This document shows, in pieces, positions 22,803-31,126 of a stretch of DNA of 33,067 nt. The position numbers and the translations under genes are program-made. The notes below the pieces were generated by a model, which saw only the letters and a list, made by a program, of their open reading frames with translations, had not been told where the DNA came from and searched no databases. Each line of letters begins with the position of its first letter. The first letter of the stretch is position 1. The stretch lies in assembly GCA_903873655.1 (NCBI GenBank), contig CAIQPH010000265.1, positions 1 to 33,067 on the forward strand, in the 5' to 3' direction. The stretch comes from an uncultured Holophagaceae bacterium. Lineage in GTDB: Bacteria > Acidobacteriota > Holophagae > Holophagales > Holophagaceae.

Positions 22803-23744
22803 CTACAGTGAGCGCTTCAGCAGGCGCCCCAGTTCACCCACGAACCCGCGGCGGAAGAGCAGCACGCAGATCACGAAGATCCCGCCGATGATCACCGTGA
22901 TCCAGGCGCCGACTGAGGTCAGCTCGGACTGGAGGGTCACCACCGTAAAGGCTCCGGCCAGTGGACCGAGCACCGTGCCGACGCCGCCCAGCAGGGTCAT
23001 CAGCACCACTTCCCCGGAAGTGTGCCAGCTCACATCGGTCAGCGAGGCCAACTGGAAGACCAGCGCCTTGGTCGCGCCCGCCAGCCCGGCGATGGCCGAA
23101 GAGATCACGAAGGCCATCAGCTTGAAGCGGTCCACCTTGTAGCCCAGCGAGACGGCCCTCGGCTCGTTTTCCCGGAGGCCCTTCAGCACCTGGCCGAAGG
23201 GCGAGTGGATGGTCCGGTAGATGATCCAGAAACCGAGGCAGAACACGGCGAACACGAAGTAGTAGAGGTTGAGCGCGAGCGGCTTGCCGCCCACCACATG
23301 AACCCGATTCAGGTCGATCAGCCCGAACAGGAAGCCCCGGGGGATGCCCTGGAGCCCGTCCTCCCCGCCCGTGAAGGGGGCCTTCAAGGCGATGAAATAG
23401 ACGATCTGGGCGAGGGCCAGGGTGACCATGGCGAAGTAGATGCCCTGCCGCCGGATGGCGAGGCTGCCGACCAGATAACCCAGCAGGGCCGCGAACAGAG
23501 TGCCTCCCAGGATCCCCAACTCTGGGGTCAGGCCACTGTTCCGAATGAGATGGCCGGTGATGTAGGAGGCCCCGCCGAAGAAGGCCGCGTGACCGAAGGA
23601 CAGCAGCCCGGTGTAGCCGAGCAACAGGTTGAAAGCCAAGGCGAACAGCGCGAAGCAGAGCAGCTTCATCATGAACACGGGGTACACCACGAAGGGCGCC
23701 ACCAGGCCGAGAACGAAGAGGAGTATCCAGACGTACCGGTTCAT
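22803..23744 (-). CDS. livM: Branched-chain amino acid ABC transporter permease LivM
   Basis: A 313-residue inner-membrane permease with eight or more hydrophobic helices. Family signatures are LLLGYTGLLSFGHAAFFGGASY near residue 40, and FGQVLKGLRENEPRAVSLGY, the coupling loop that contacts the ATPases. GGVGTVLGPLAGAF is near the C-terminus. The start codon directly follows the livH stop (TAGATG), so translation is coupled. It forms the membrane pore with LivH. It is the last gene of the minus-strand liv operon and ends convergently with the DUF4136 gene, 22 bp away. Confidence 0.94.
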   Translation of the reverse strand: MNRYVWILLFVLGLVAPFVVYPVFMMKLLCFALFALAFNLLLGYTGLLSFGHAAFFGGASYITGHLIRNSGLTPELGILGGTLFAALLGYLVGSLAIRRQGIYFAMVTLALAQIVYFIALKAPFTGGEDGLQGIPRGFLFGLIDLNRVHVVGGKPLALNLYYFVFAVFCLGFWIIYRTIHSPFGQVLKGLRENEPRAVSLGYKVDRFKLMAFVISSAIAGLAGATKALVFQLASLTDVSWHTSGEVVLMTLLGGVGTVLGPLAGAFTVVTLQSELTSVGAWITVIIGGIFVICVLLFRRGFVGELGRLLKRSL

Positions 23745-24650
23745 CTAGGACTCCCGCCCAAACAGGCCGGCCGGCTTCACCAACAGGACGATGACCATGA
23801 TCAGGAAGATCACGGTGCTGGAGGCCGGCGCGTAGACGACCTTGGTGAAGCCCTCCACCATGCCCAGCAGGAGGCCCGTGACGATGGAGCCCATGATGGA
23901 CCCCATGCCGCCGATGACCACGACGGCGAACACGGTGATGATCATCTCTGAGCCCATGACCGGACTGACCGAATAGATGGGTGCGGCAAGCACCCCTGCA
24001 AAGGCGGCCAGCGCAACGCCATAGCCATAGGTGAGGGTGATCATGAGCGGCACGTTGACACCGAACGCCTTCACCAGCTCCGGGTTCTCAGTCCCGGCGC
24101 GGAGATAGGAACCCAGTTTGGTCCGCTCGATGACGAACCAGGTGGCGAAACAGACCAGCAGGGAGATCGCGATCACCCAGAGCCGGTACTTGGGGAACAT
24201 CATGAAACCTAGATTGACTGCCCCATTCAACGCTTCCGGCTTGGCTTCGTAGGCATCGCCGGAAACGTTGAAGTAGTTGGTGAAGACGCCCTGGATGATG
24301 AGGGCCAGGCCGAAGGTGAGCAGGAGCCCGTACAGGTGGTCGAACTTGCGCAACCTGCGGAGCATGGTCCGCTCGACCCCGACCCCAAGCAATCCCACCA
24401 CCAGGGGTGCCACGATCAAGGCGGCCCAGTAGTTGAGATGGAAGTCCGGCTTCCCGAGCAGCGGTCCGAGCATGGTGTAGCCCAGGAGCGCCACGTAGGC
24501 GCCCAGCATGTAGAGCGCCCCGTGGACAAAGTTGACGATGTTCAGAAGGCCGAAGATCACCGCCAGGCCGAGGCTCAGAATGGCGTAGAAGACGCCATTG
24601 TTGAGCCCCAGCATGACCTGTGACATGACGGTCTGAAACGACAGCTCCAT
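23745..24650 (-). CDS. livH: Branched-chain amino acid ABC transporter permease LivH
   Basis: A 301-residue inner-membrane permease. LivH-type features are GLNNGVFYAILSLGLAVIFG and NFVHGALYMLGAYVA near the N-terminus. The coupling segment ERTKLGSYLRAGTENPELVKAFG is in the middle, with VVVIGGMGSIMGSIVTGLLLG near the end. AAGGA precedes the ATG. The gene is 42 bp downstream of livK and abuts livM. With LivM it forms the transmembrane channel for Leu/Ile/Val-type substrates. Confidence 0.94.
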   Translation of the reverse strand: MELSFQTVMSQVMLGLNNGVFYAILSLGLAVIFGLLNIVNFVHGALYMLGAYVALLGYTMLGPLLGKPDFHLNYWAALIVAPLVVGLLGVGVERTMLRRLRKFDHLYGLLLTFGLALIIQGVFTNYFNVSGDAYEAKPEALNGAVNLGFMMFPKYRLWVIAISLLVCFATWFVIERTKLGSYLRAGTENPELVKAFGVNVPLMITLTYGYGVALAAFAGVLAAPIYSVSPVMGSEMIITVFAVVVIGGMGSIMGSIVTGLLLGMVEGFTKVVYAPASSTVIFLIMVIVLLVKPAGLFGRES

Positions 24651-24692
24651 GATCGGATCCTTCGGATTACTAACTTGTAACGGTGGTGAGAC

Positions 24693-25916
24693 CTACTTCT
24701 TGACCAGCGGGCTGGTGCTTTCAGAAAGCGGCATGAAGGCCTCATCGCCGGGCACGGTCTTGACGATCCTCAGGAGATCCCATTCGCCCTTGGACTCTGA
24801 AGGCTTCTTCACCTCCATCAGGTACATGTCGTGCACCATGCGGCCATCGACCCGGATCTTGCCGTGCACGGCGAAGAAGTCGCTGATGTCCATGGCTTTC
24901 AGCTTCGCCATGACCGCGTCGGGATCATCGGTGCCGACGGCCTTGATGGCCTTGAGGTAGTTCATGGTGGCGGAGTAGGCTCCCGCCTGGTCCATGGTCG
25001 GCATGGCCTTGTGGATGGCGAAGAATTTTTTCGCGAAGGCTCGGCTGGCGTCATCCCGATCCCAGTAGAAGCCAGAGGTGAACTGCATGCCCTGGGCCAC
25101 GTTCAAGCCGAGGCTCTTGATGTCGGTATCGAAGATCAGGAGGCCGACCAGCTTCTGTCCCTTCTGACCGATGCCGAACTCCCGCGCCTGTTTGATCGCA
25201 TTGGTGGTGTCGGTGCCGGCGTTGGCCAGGCCGATGATCTGGGCACCGGAAGACTGAGCCTGGAGCAGGTAAGACGAGAAGTCCGCCGTGGCGAGGGGGT
25301 GGCGCACCGAACCGACCACCTTGCCGCCGAGGGCGGTCACGAATTTGGTGGTATTCCCTTCGAGCGACTGGCCGAAGGCGTAGTCGGCGGTGATGAAGAA
25401 CCAGGACTTGCCGCCGGTCTGGACGACGGCCTGCCCGGTCACCTTGCCGAGGGCATAGGTATCGTAGACGTAGTGGATGCTATAGGGGGTGGAGGCCTTG
25501 TTGGTCAGATCAGTGCTGGCCGCGCCGGTGTTCATGGTGATCCGATGCTTGTCGCCCGCGACTTTCTGCACGGCCAGGGCGCACCCGGAGTTCAGCAGGC
25601 CGGTGATCATGTCCACCTTCTCATTGTCAAACCACTCCCCGGCCTTGGCAGAGGCGATGTCCGCCTTGTTCTGATGATCCGCGCCGATGACCCGGATGGG
25701 TTTGCCCAGGACCGTGCCGCCGAAATCCTTGACGGCCATTTCCACAGCCACCTGCGTGCCTTTCCCGCCGAGGGTGGAGTACGGCCCGGACATGTCGGTC
25801 AGCACTCCGATCTTCACGACCCCGTCAGAGATCTTTTCGGTTGGCGCAGCGGCCATCCCGCTCGTGCCGACCAGGGCTGCAAGCAGCAGGGTTGCACGGG
25901 TAAAGGAGGTTTTCAT
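24693..25916 (-). CDS. livK: Branched-chain amino acid ABC transporter substrate-binding protein
   Basis: A 407-residue periplasmic binding protein with a signal peptide ending near residue 23 (GTSGMAAA). The type I periplasmic-binding fold shows VVKIGVLTDMSGPYSTLGGKG at the start of the mature chain. GLLNSGCALAVQKVA and WFFITADYAFGQSLEGN are in the middle, and MDQAGAYSATMNYLKAIK near the end. The ATG has AAAGGA 8 nt upstream. It lies in the middle of the transporter operon, between the ATPase genes and the permease genes. Substrate could be branched-chain amino acids, amides or related compounds; the family does not decide. Confidence 0.92.
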   Translation of the reverse strand: MKTSFTRATLLLAALVGTSGMAAAPTEKISDGVVKIGVLTDMSGPYSTLGGKGTQVAVEMAVKDFGGTVLGKPIRVIGADHQNKADIASAKAGEWFDNEKVDMITGLLNSGCALAVQKVAGDKHRITMNTGAASTDLTNKASTPYSIHYVYDTYALGKVTGQAVVQTGGKSWFFITADYAFGQSLEGNTTKFVTALGGKVVGSVRHPLATADFSSYLLQAQSSGAQIIGLANAGTDTTNAIKQAREFGIGQKGQKLVGLLIFDTDIKSLGLNVAQGMQFTSGFYWDRDDASRAFAKKFFAIHKAMPTMDQAGAYSATMNYLKAIKAVGTDDPDAVMAKLKAMDISDFFAVHGKIRVDGRMVHDMYLMEVKKPSESKGEWDLLRIVKTVPGDEAFMPLSESTSPLVKK

Positions 25917-25946
25917 GATGGAAGTCCTTTCCTTGAATGGACCTGG

Positions 25947-26651
25947 TCACACGCCCAGGTAATGGTTGAGTTTCTCCGTGTTGGACGGGAGTTCGTCCCT
26001 GGTGATCATGTCGGCGATGACGCCGCGATCGATCACGTAATGGCGGTCGGCGAGGTCCGCGGCGAAGTGGAAGTTCTGCTCGACCAGAACGATGGTGAAG
26101 CCCTTCTCTTTCAACTGCCTGATCAGCAGCCCGAGCGTCTGGACGATGACCGGAGCCAGACCCTCGGTGATTTCATCCAGCAGCAGGAGCTTCGCCCCGG
26201 TGCGGAGGATCCGGGCCATGGCCAGCATCTGCTGCTCCCCACCCGAAAGGCGGGTTCCCATGCTCTTGCGCCGCTCTTGCAGGTTGGGGAACATCTGGTA
26301 GAGCTCAGACAAGGGCATGCCGCCCTCTTTGATTACCCGCGGCAGCAACAGGTTTTCCTCCACGGTCAGGTTGGCGAAGATCCCCCGTTCCTCGGGACAA
26401 TACCCGATCCCGAGGCGGGCGATCCTGTGGGTGGGCATCCCGATGGTTTCAATCCCCTTGACCGTGATTGATCCGCTGCGCCGCCCCACCAGTCCGATGA
26501 TCGCCTTGAGGATGGTGGTCCGCCCGGCGCCGTTCCGTCCGAGGAGGGTGACGACCTCCCCCTCGCCCACGCTCAGATCTATACCGTGGAGGATGTGGGA
26601 TTCATCGTAGAAGGCATGCAGATCCTTGATCCGCAGCATCTCCTCAGGCAT
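25947..26651 (-). CDS. livF: Branched-chain amino acid ABC transporter ATPase LivF (Walker A Lys replaced by Arg)
   Basis: A 234-residue ABC ATPase of the LivF type. Walker A reads GRNGAGRTT, with Arg where the invariant Lys is normal. The signature LSGGEQQMLAMAR, Walker B LLLLDEITEGLAP and switch His region are intact. It overlaps livG by 8 bp, and GGGGAG precedes its ATG. It pairs with LivG to energise uptake. The Arg variant does occur in some natural LivF lineages, so loss of function should not be assumed. Confidence 0.92.
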   Translation of the reverse strand: MPEEMLRIKDLHAFYDESHILHGIDLSVGEGEVVTLLGRNGAGRTTILKAIIGLVGRRSGSITVKGIETIGMPTHRIARLGIGYCPEERGIFANLTVEENLLLPRVIKEGGMPLSELYQMFPNLQERRKSMGTRLSGGEQQMLAMARILRTGAKLLLLDEITEGLAPVIVQTLGLLIRQLKEKGFTIVLVEQNFHFAADLADRHYVIDRGVIADMITRDELPSNTEKLNHYLGV

Positions 26652-27396
26652 GGGCGCTCCCCATATAAGCCTCCAGCACCCGTGGATCCTGCGAAACCTC
26701 CGCGTAGGTTCCTTCCGCGAGGATGGCTCCCCGCTGAAGCACCGTGATGCGGTCCGCCAGGGTCGCCACCACCTTGAGGTTGTGCTCGATCATCAGGATG
26801 GTGCGGTTGGCGGAGGCCTTCTTGACCAGGGCGGTAATTTTTTCGACGTCCTCCACGCCCATTCCCTGGGTCGGTTCATCCAGCAGCATGAGTTCCGGTT
26901 CCAGGGCCAGGGTGGTGGCGATCTCCAGCGCCCGCTTGCGACCATAGGCCAGCTCGCCGGTGATCTCACCGCTGAACTCCGCCAGGCCCACCGACTCCAG
27001 CAGGGCCATGGCCTGCCCCTCCAGGGCGTGGAGGCAGTGGTCGCTTTTCCAGAAGTGGTAGGAAGTGCCCGTGGCGCGCTGCAAAGCCAGTCGGACGTTT
27101 TCAAGCGGGGTCAGATTGGGAAAGACAGCGGAGATCTGGAAGGAGCGGATCACGCCGCGCATGGCGATATCGGCGGGTTTCTCGCGGGTGACGTCGATAC
27201 CCTTGAACAGGATCGTTCCGGTGGTGGGCGTCAGGAACTTGGTCAGCAGGTTGAACACGGTCGTCTTGCCTGCACCGTTGGGTCCGATGAGCGCGTGGAT
27301 GTGTCCTTGCTCGACCTGCAGGTCCAGGCCGCTGACCGCCATGAAGCCCTTGAACTCCTTGGAGAGCTTCCTGGTTTCGAGAATGTACTGCGGCAT
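26644..27396 (-). CDS. livG: Branched-chain amino acid ABC transporter ATPase LivG
   Basis: A 250-residue ABC ATPase starting at ATG 27396, which has GGGAG upstream; the frame is open to 27462 but those 22 codons look non-coding. It carries Walker A GPNGAGKTT, a Q-loop region with GVIRSFQISAVFPNLTPLENV (LivG hallmark), signature-like LAYGRKRALEIATTLA and Walker B LMLLDEPTQGMGVED. Its Walker A is canonical, unlike that of its partner LivF. It is the first transporter gene of the operon, 68 bp after the universal stress protein gene. Confidence 0.93.
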   Translation of the reverse strand: MPQYILETRKLSKEFKGFMAVSGLDLQVEQGHIHALIGPNGAGKTTVFNLLTKFLTPTTGTILFKGIDVTREKPADIAMRGVIRSFQISAVFPNLTPLENVRLALQRATGTSYHFWKSDHCLHALEGQAMALLESVGLAEFSGEITGELAYGRKRALEIATTLALEPELMLLDEPTQGMGVEDVEKITALVKKASANRTILMIEHNLKVVATLADRITVLQRGAILAEGTYAEVSQDPRVLEAYMGSAHA

Positions 27397-27464
27397 CAGG
27401 TAAATCTCCCTGCTTTGATCAAACATCAGCCCCTGGGGTCCTTGGGTTGGAATCCGGATCAACG

Positions 27465-28259
27465 CTAGTGGGACATCAGGACCGGGATCGTCATTTCCCT
27501 GAGCAATTGACGGGCGACCGTCCCCAATTCCAACTTGCCATCCTTGCCGTGAGCGTAGGCGCCCGTCACCAGGAGGTCGAAACCCTCATCGCAGGCTCGG
27601 TTCAGGAGCACGTCACTCAGTGGGGCGTTGCCCGCCGATAACCTGCTGGTATGGGCTGCCACGCCGTGACGGGACAGATGGGCCCGGACCTCGGCGCTGA
27701 GGTCTTCGCCATCCGCGCCGCTGGTCTCCAGGCCATATTTGGCCAAAATTTCCACGCGCAGGGCCCGTTTCAGGATGGGAATGGCGTCGTTCAGGGCGCG
27801 CGTCGACTCGCGCCCGGCCTTCCAGGCCACGAGTACACGCTCGCCGACCGAGGCGAAGGATCCGGCATAGGGCACGATCAGCACAGGCAGGCCCGACTCC
27901 AGCACGAGGCTTTCCGGCAGGTCGAAGGGCACTCCCACGTTCGCGGAATCCCTGGAACCCTGGCCGATGACCAGCAAATCATGGCCATGGGCCTCGGCAA
28001 GGATCGTCTCGGTCATGCCGAGGACGGACCCTGAACCATCCACGCATTTCCACTGACCTTCAACACCCCCCAGTGCCACCTGCTGCTCGAACAGGTCCTG
28101 AGCCGCCAGGACCGCTGCCTCGGCAGGATACTGGTGCCTGATCACCATGAGCCCGCTCAACCGCGACTGGTGCCGCTTCGCCAAGCCTACCGCCACCTCA
28201 AGCCTGGTGGCCGAACTCACATAGTGGTCAAGGTGGACGAGAATATCTGTCAACTCCAC
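27465..28259 (-). CDS. Tandem universal stress protein (UspA family)
   Basis: A protein of 264 residues from GTG 28259, which has a strong AGGAGG 5 nt upstream; ATG 28376 is in frame but its product would add a basic non-conserved tail. Two Usp domains are visible. The first begins ELTDILVHLDHYVSSATRLEVA and contains HDLLVIGQGSRDS. The second begins GERVLVAWKAGRESTRALNDA and ends FDLLVTGAYAHGKDGK with TVARQLLREMTIPVLMSH. The C-terminal G-x2-G-x(9)-G-(S/T)-type ATP site is recognisable only in a weak form. It lies upstream of the liv operon on the same strand and may be co-transcribed. Confidence 0.85.
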   Translation of the reverse strand: MELTDILVHLDHYVSSATRLEVAVGLAKRHQSRLSGLMVIRHQYPAEAAVLAAQDLFEQQVALGGVEGQWKCVDGSGSVLGMTETILAEAHGHDLLVIGQGSRDSANVGVPFDLPESLVLESGLPVLIVPYAGSFASVGERVLVAWKAGRESTRALNDAIPILKRALRVEILAKYGLETSGADGEDLSAEVRAHLSRHGVAAHTSRLSAGNAPLSDVLLNRACDEGFDLLVTGAYAHGKDGKLELGTVARQLLREMTIPVLMSH

Positions 28260-28409
28260 CGATTCCTCCTGCTCAATCGGTACAGGTCGGGCTTTGGCCG
28301 CGCTTTCCTGTCGAGTCGCACGCAGTCGGCTCCGTTTGTCTGTGGGTTTGGGATTCAATGGCTCCATTTTGACCATAGCCGGCGGAAGAGGGCCAGCGAA
28401 ATGGGTGGA

Positions 28410-28425
28410 CTACCCTCCTGGGTAG
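28410..28425 (-). terminator. Hairpin after the rhodanese gene
   Basis: A perfect 6-bp stem CTACCC/GGGTAG with a 4-nt loop lies 24 bp downstream of the rhodanese stop on the minus strand. It is followed by ATTTCGCTGG rather than a T-run, so it is a weak terminator candidate. Confidence 0.4.
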
Positions 28426-28448
28426 CGGGCCAGACCGTGCAGGCCCCA

Positions 28449-28850
28449 TCACGACTTGTGCTTGCTCTCCTTGATCCCCGTGGGCGCGCCGGCATCCTTC
28501 CAGGCGCTGAAGCCGCCTTCGATGTGGGCCACGGAGGTAAGCCCCATGTCCTGCACGGTCTTGGTGGCCAGTGCGCTGCGCCAGCCGGCGGCGCAGAAGA
28601 AGATGAATTCCTTCGTCTCGCCGAACACCGGTTTGAAATAGGGCGAATCGGGATCGACCCAGAATTCCAGCATCCCACGCGGGGCCGAGAACGCCCCCGG
28701 AATGATGCCTTCGCGTTCCAACTCGCGGACATCGCGGATATCGACGAACAGCACCTTCGGGTCGCCGTATTTCGCCTGCGCTTCCTTGACGGTATAGGTC
28801 TTCACATGAGCCATCGCCTCGTCGACGAGTGCCCGATACCCTTTTTTCAC
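28449..28850 (-). CDS. Rhodanese-like domain protein
   Basis: A single-domain rhodanese of 133 residues from GTG 28850. I prefer this start to ATG 28880 because it has GGGGGA upstream and the conserved family N-terminus (KKGYRALVDEA) begins there. Visible are VDIRDVRELEREGIIPGAFS, the APRGMLEFWVDPDSPY segment and the active loop Cys86-Ala-Ala-Gly-Trp-Arg-Ser, with an intact nucleophilic Cys. HIEGGFSAWKDAGAP closes the fold. Such proteins move sulfane sulfur. The physiological partner is not evident from the neighbours. Confidence 0.9.
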   Translation of the reverse strand: MKKGYRALVDEAMAHVKTYTVKEAQAKYGDPKVLFVDIRDVRELEREGIIPGAFSAPRGMLEFWVDPDSPYFKPVFGETKEFIFFCAAGWRSALATKTVQDMGLTSVAHIEGGFSAWKDAGAPTGIKESKHKS

Positions 28851-28917
28851 CGTGTCCCCCAGTGGCTTGGAAGGCCCCATTGTGAGCAGGGCCCTGCAGG
28901 GAAGACCAGCGAAAAGA

Positions 28918-28936
28918 GGGGCGGGCCACCTGCCCC
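28918..28936 (-). terminator. Terminator after the queuosine-precursor transporter
   Basis: A short GGGGC/GCCCC stem with a 9-nt loop on the minus strand is followed by TCTTTTC. It lies 16 bp after the yhhQ-type stop codon. Flanking AGACCAG/CTGGTCT arms may extend the structure. Confidence 0.5.
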
Positions 28937-28952
28937 GGAGCGTCTGGTCTCC

Positions 28953-29672
28953 TCATGCGTCCTTCACAAAGGGACTGAAATTGGTCCCCTCGTCATACAT
29001 ATCCACCCCCTCCTCGCGCTTGAGGAAGGCGACGATGGCATAGGTGATGGGTGTGGCTGCAGCCTCGTAGAGCACCTTGAACAAGTAGCCACTTCCAACC
29101 ATGACGAGGATCGTCTTCACCGGCAGCGTAAAGGCGAAGAGGCCGAAAGTGACCACCAGGCTGTCCACCGCCTGACCAGCCACCGTGCTGCCGATGGTGC
29201 GGGTCCAGAGCCACTTCCCGCCGGTCCAGAGTTTCATCTTCGCCATCACGTAGCTGTTGACGAACTCCCCGATCCAGAAGGCGGCCAGGCTCGCCAGGAT
29301 GCCCCGGGTGGTCGCGCCGAAGACGATCTCGAAGGCCCGCTGGTTTTCCTTCGGCCAGGCCGGGGCCGCCGGAAGCCAGACCATGAACAGAGCGAAGAAC
29401 CCCATCAGCACGTTGGCCAGGAAGGCGATCCAGATGGCCCGCCGGGCGCCGCCATAGCCGTACACCTCCGTGAAGATGTCGCCGAAGATGTAGGTGATCG
29501 GAAACAGCAACTGGGCGCCGCTGAAGATGAATGGCCCCACCTGGGTCGGCTTGGGGCCGACGAGGTTGCTGATGAGCAGCAGGACCACATAGACGTGGAC
29601 CAGCAGTTCGTAGTGCCGGAAGGCGGCCAGGCGCTGGTCCCGAGCGGTGATCTTCTGCAGCAGGACTTGCAA
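28953..29672 (-). CDS. yhhQ: Queuosine precursor transporter (YhhQ/VUT family)
   Basis: An integral membrane protein of 239 residues from TTG 29672, which has GGAGG 4 nt upstream. Another TTG at 29726 extends the frame by 18 codons without a ribosome site. Six or so helices are visible, with the family segments FSGAQLLFPITYIFGDIFTE, WIGEFVNSYVMAKMK and RTIGSTVAGQAVDSLVV. The family imports queuine or preQ precursors for tRNA modification. No que genes are in this window. Confidence 0.88.
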   Translation of the reverse strand: MQVLLQKITARDQRLAAFRHYELLVHVYVVLLLISNLVGPKPTQVGPFIFSGAQLLFPITYIFGDIFTEVYGYGGARRAIWIAFLANVLMGFFALFMVWLPAAPAWPKENQRAFEIVFGATTRGILASLAAFWIGEFVNSYVMAKMKLWTGGKWLWTRTIGSTVAGQAVDSLVVTFGLFAFTLPVKTILVMVGSGYLFKVLYEAAATPITYAIVAFLKREEGVDMYDEGTNFSPFVKDA

Positions 29673-29749
29673 GGCGCCTCCGGGCCGGTTGTCACAGACT
29701 ACATCAACGGCCCCGGCCAGCTTCAAGGAGGCCAGAAGGCTTAGGCGGT

Positions 29750-30328
29750 CTAGGGTTGGTTCGTAACCGCCTCAGGCGGCTTTTGCTTGAACTCCACCTG
29801 GGCTTTCTCACGACATTCGGGGCAGATGCCATGGCTGATCTTGGCGCCCTTCTGTAGGGCGAGATAATCCTCGATCTGGTTCCAGTAGCCCTTGTCGTCC
29901 CGGACTCGCTTGCACCAGGCGCAGATGGGGAAGAGATCTTCCAGAGTCTTGACCTCGTTTAGGGCCCGTTTGAGCGACTCGGCGATGGCCTGCTGTTCGA
30001 CCAGCGCCGAATGAAAGCGATCCACGAGCCAGGCCATAAAGCCGAATGTCGTGACATCGTTACCCATGGTCCAGAAGCGATACCCCACCTGATCGTAGAC
30101 GGCAGCGGTGGCATAGTTCCCGATACCCCAGCAAACGGCCCCGAGAAAGGCCGCGAGAAGCCCCCAGCGGATTCCTCCTGCCCAGGCGGCCAACGCCACC
30201 GGGAAGAGGTAGAGGTTCCCGAAGCTCAGCTGGTCCGGAGTCTTGACCTCGACCACGCAAATGGCACCCATGAAGGCCATACAGGCGATCAAGGTCTTGA
30301 ACTTGGGTAGATTGTAGAAGGCATGCAT
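29750..30328 (-). CDS. Membrane protein with C-terminal Cys/His cluster
   Basis: A protein of 192 residues from ATG 30328; the frame is open to 30598, but that part is antisense to the tpx start and lacks hydrophobic or conserved features. Three or four transmembrane helices occupy about residues 7-100, including YLFPVALAAWAGGIRWG, which resembles MASE-type sensor membrane domains. A short coiled coil then leads to Cys136-x2-Cys139 and His166-Gly-Ile-Cys169-Pro-Glu-Cys172. This C-terminal module matches that of the first integron cassette protein in spacing. It is probably a sensor or signalling adaptor without an output domain of its own. Confidence 0.75.
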   Translation of the reverse strand: MHAFYNLPKFKTLIACMAFMGAICVVEVKTPDQLSFGNLYLFPVALAAWAGGIRWGLLAAFLGAVCWGIGNYATAAVYDQVGYRFWTMGNDVTTFGFMAWLVDRFHSALVEQQAIAESLKRALNEVKTLEDLFPICAWCKRVRDDKGYWNQIEDYLALQKGAKISHGICPECREKAQVEFKQKPPEAVTNQP

Positions 30329-30529
30329 GTCGGCGCGTGGTTCCCCGGGCTTGCAGTTTGCGAATGGAATGGGGTTGGTTTTGGTCGTAATTGTCCCAGT
30401 GCCGACGCAAAGGTGGACAGACATGAGTGAAGGGAGTTTATACGGACCGGCGCCCGGAGGCCATGCCATTCCGTCTGATCGAAGTGGGTCGGGGGCGTTA
30501 AACTGGAGGTTCATCCTCAGGAGTCCCCC

Positions 30530-31027
<498 letters not shown>

Positions 31028-31040
31028 GGGATAGAAATTC

Positions 31041-31110
31041 ACCACGAAGACAGAAAGACCACGAAGAAGACAGGATTGTCTTCCTTTGTGGTCTTGGTGG
31101 TCTTCGTGGT
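31041..31110. terminator. Long imperfect inverted repeat (ACCACGAAGAC type) between tpx and the MFS gene
   Basis: Two arms of about 32 bp, beginning ACCACGAAGAC on each strand, face each other across a short loop near 31073-31077. The arms are mostly complementary, and the region is poorer in GC than its surroundings. It fills the gap between convergent genes and can act as a bidirectional terminator. Confidence 0.6.
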
Positions 31111-31126
31111 TAATACTGTTGTCTGA

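Noticed and set aside
24831-26471. Long plus-strand open frame opposite livK/livF
   Set aside because: It is a shadow of the GC-rich liv genes, with no ribosome site and no recognisable motif.
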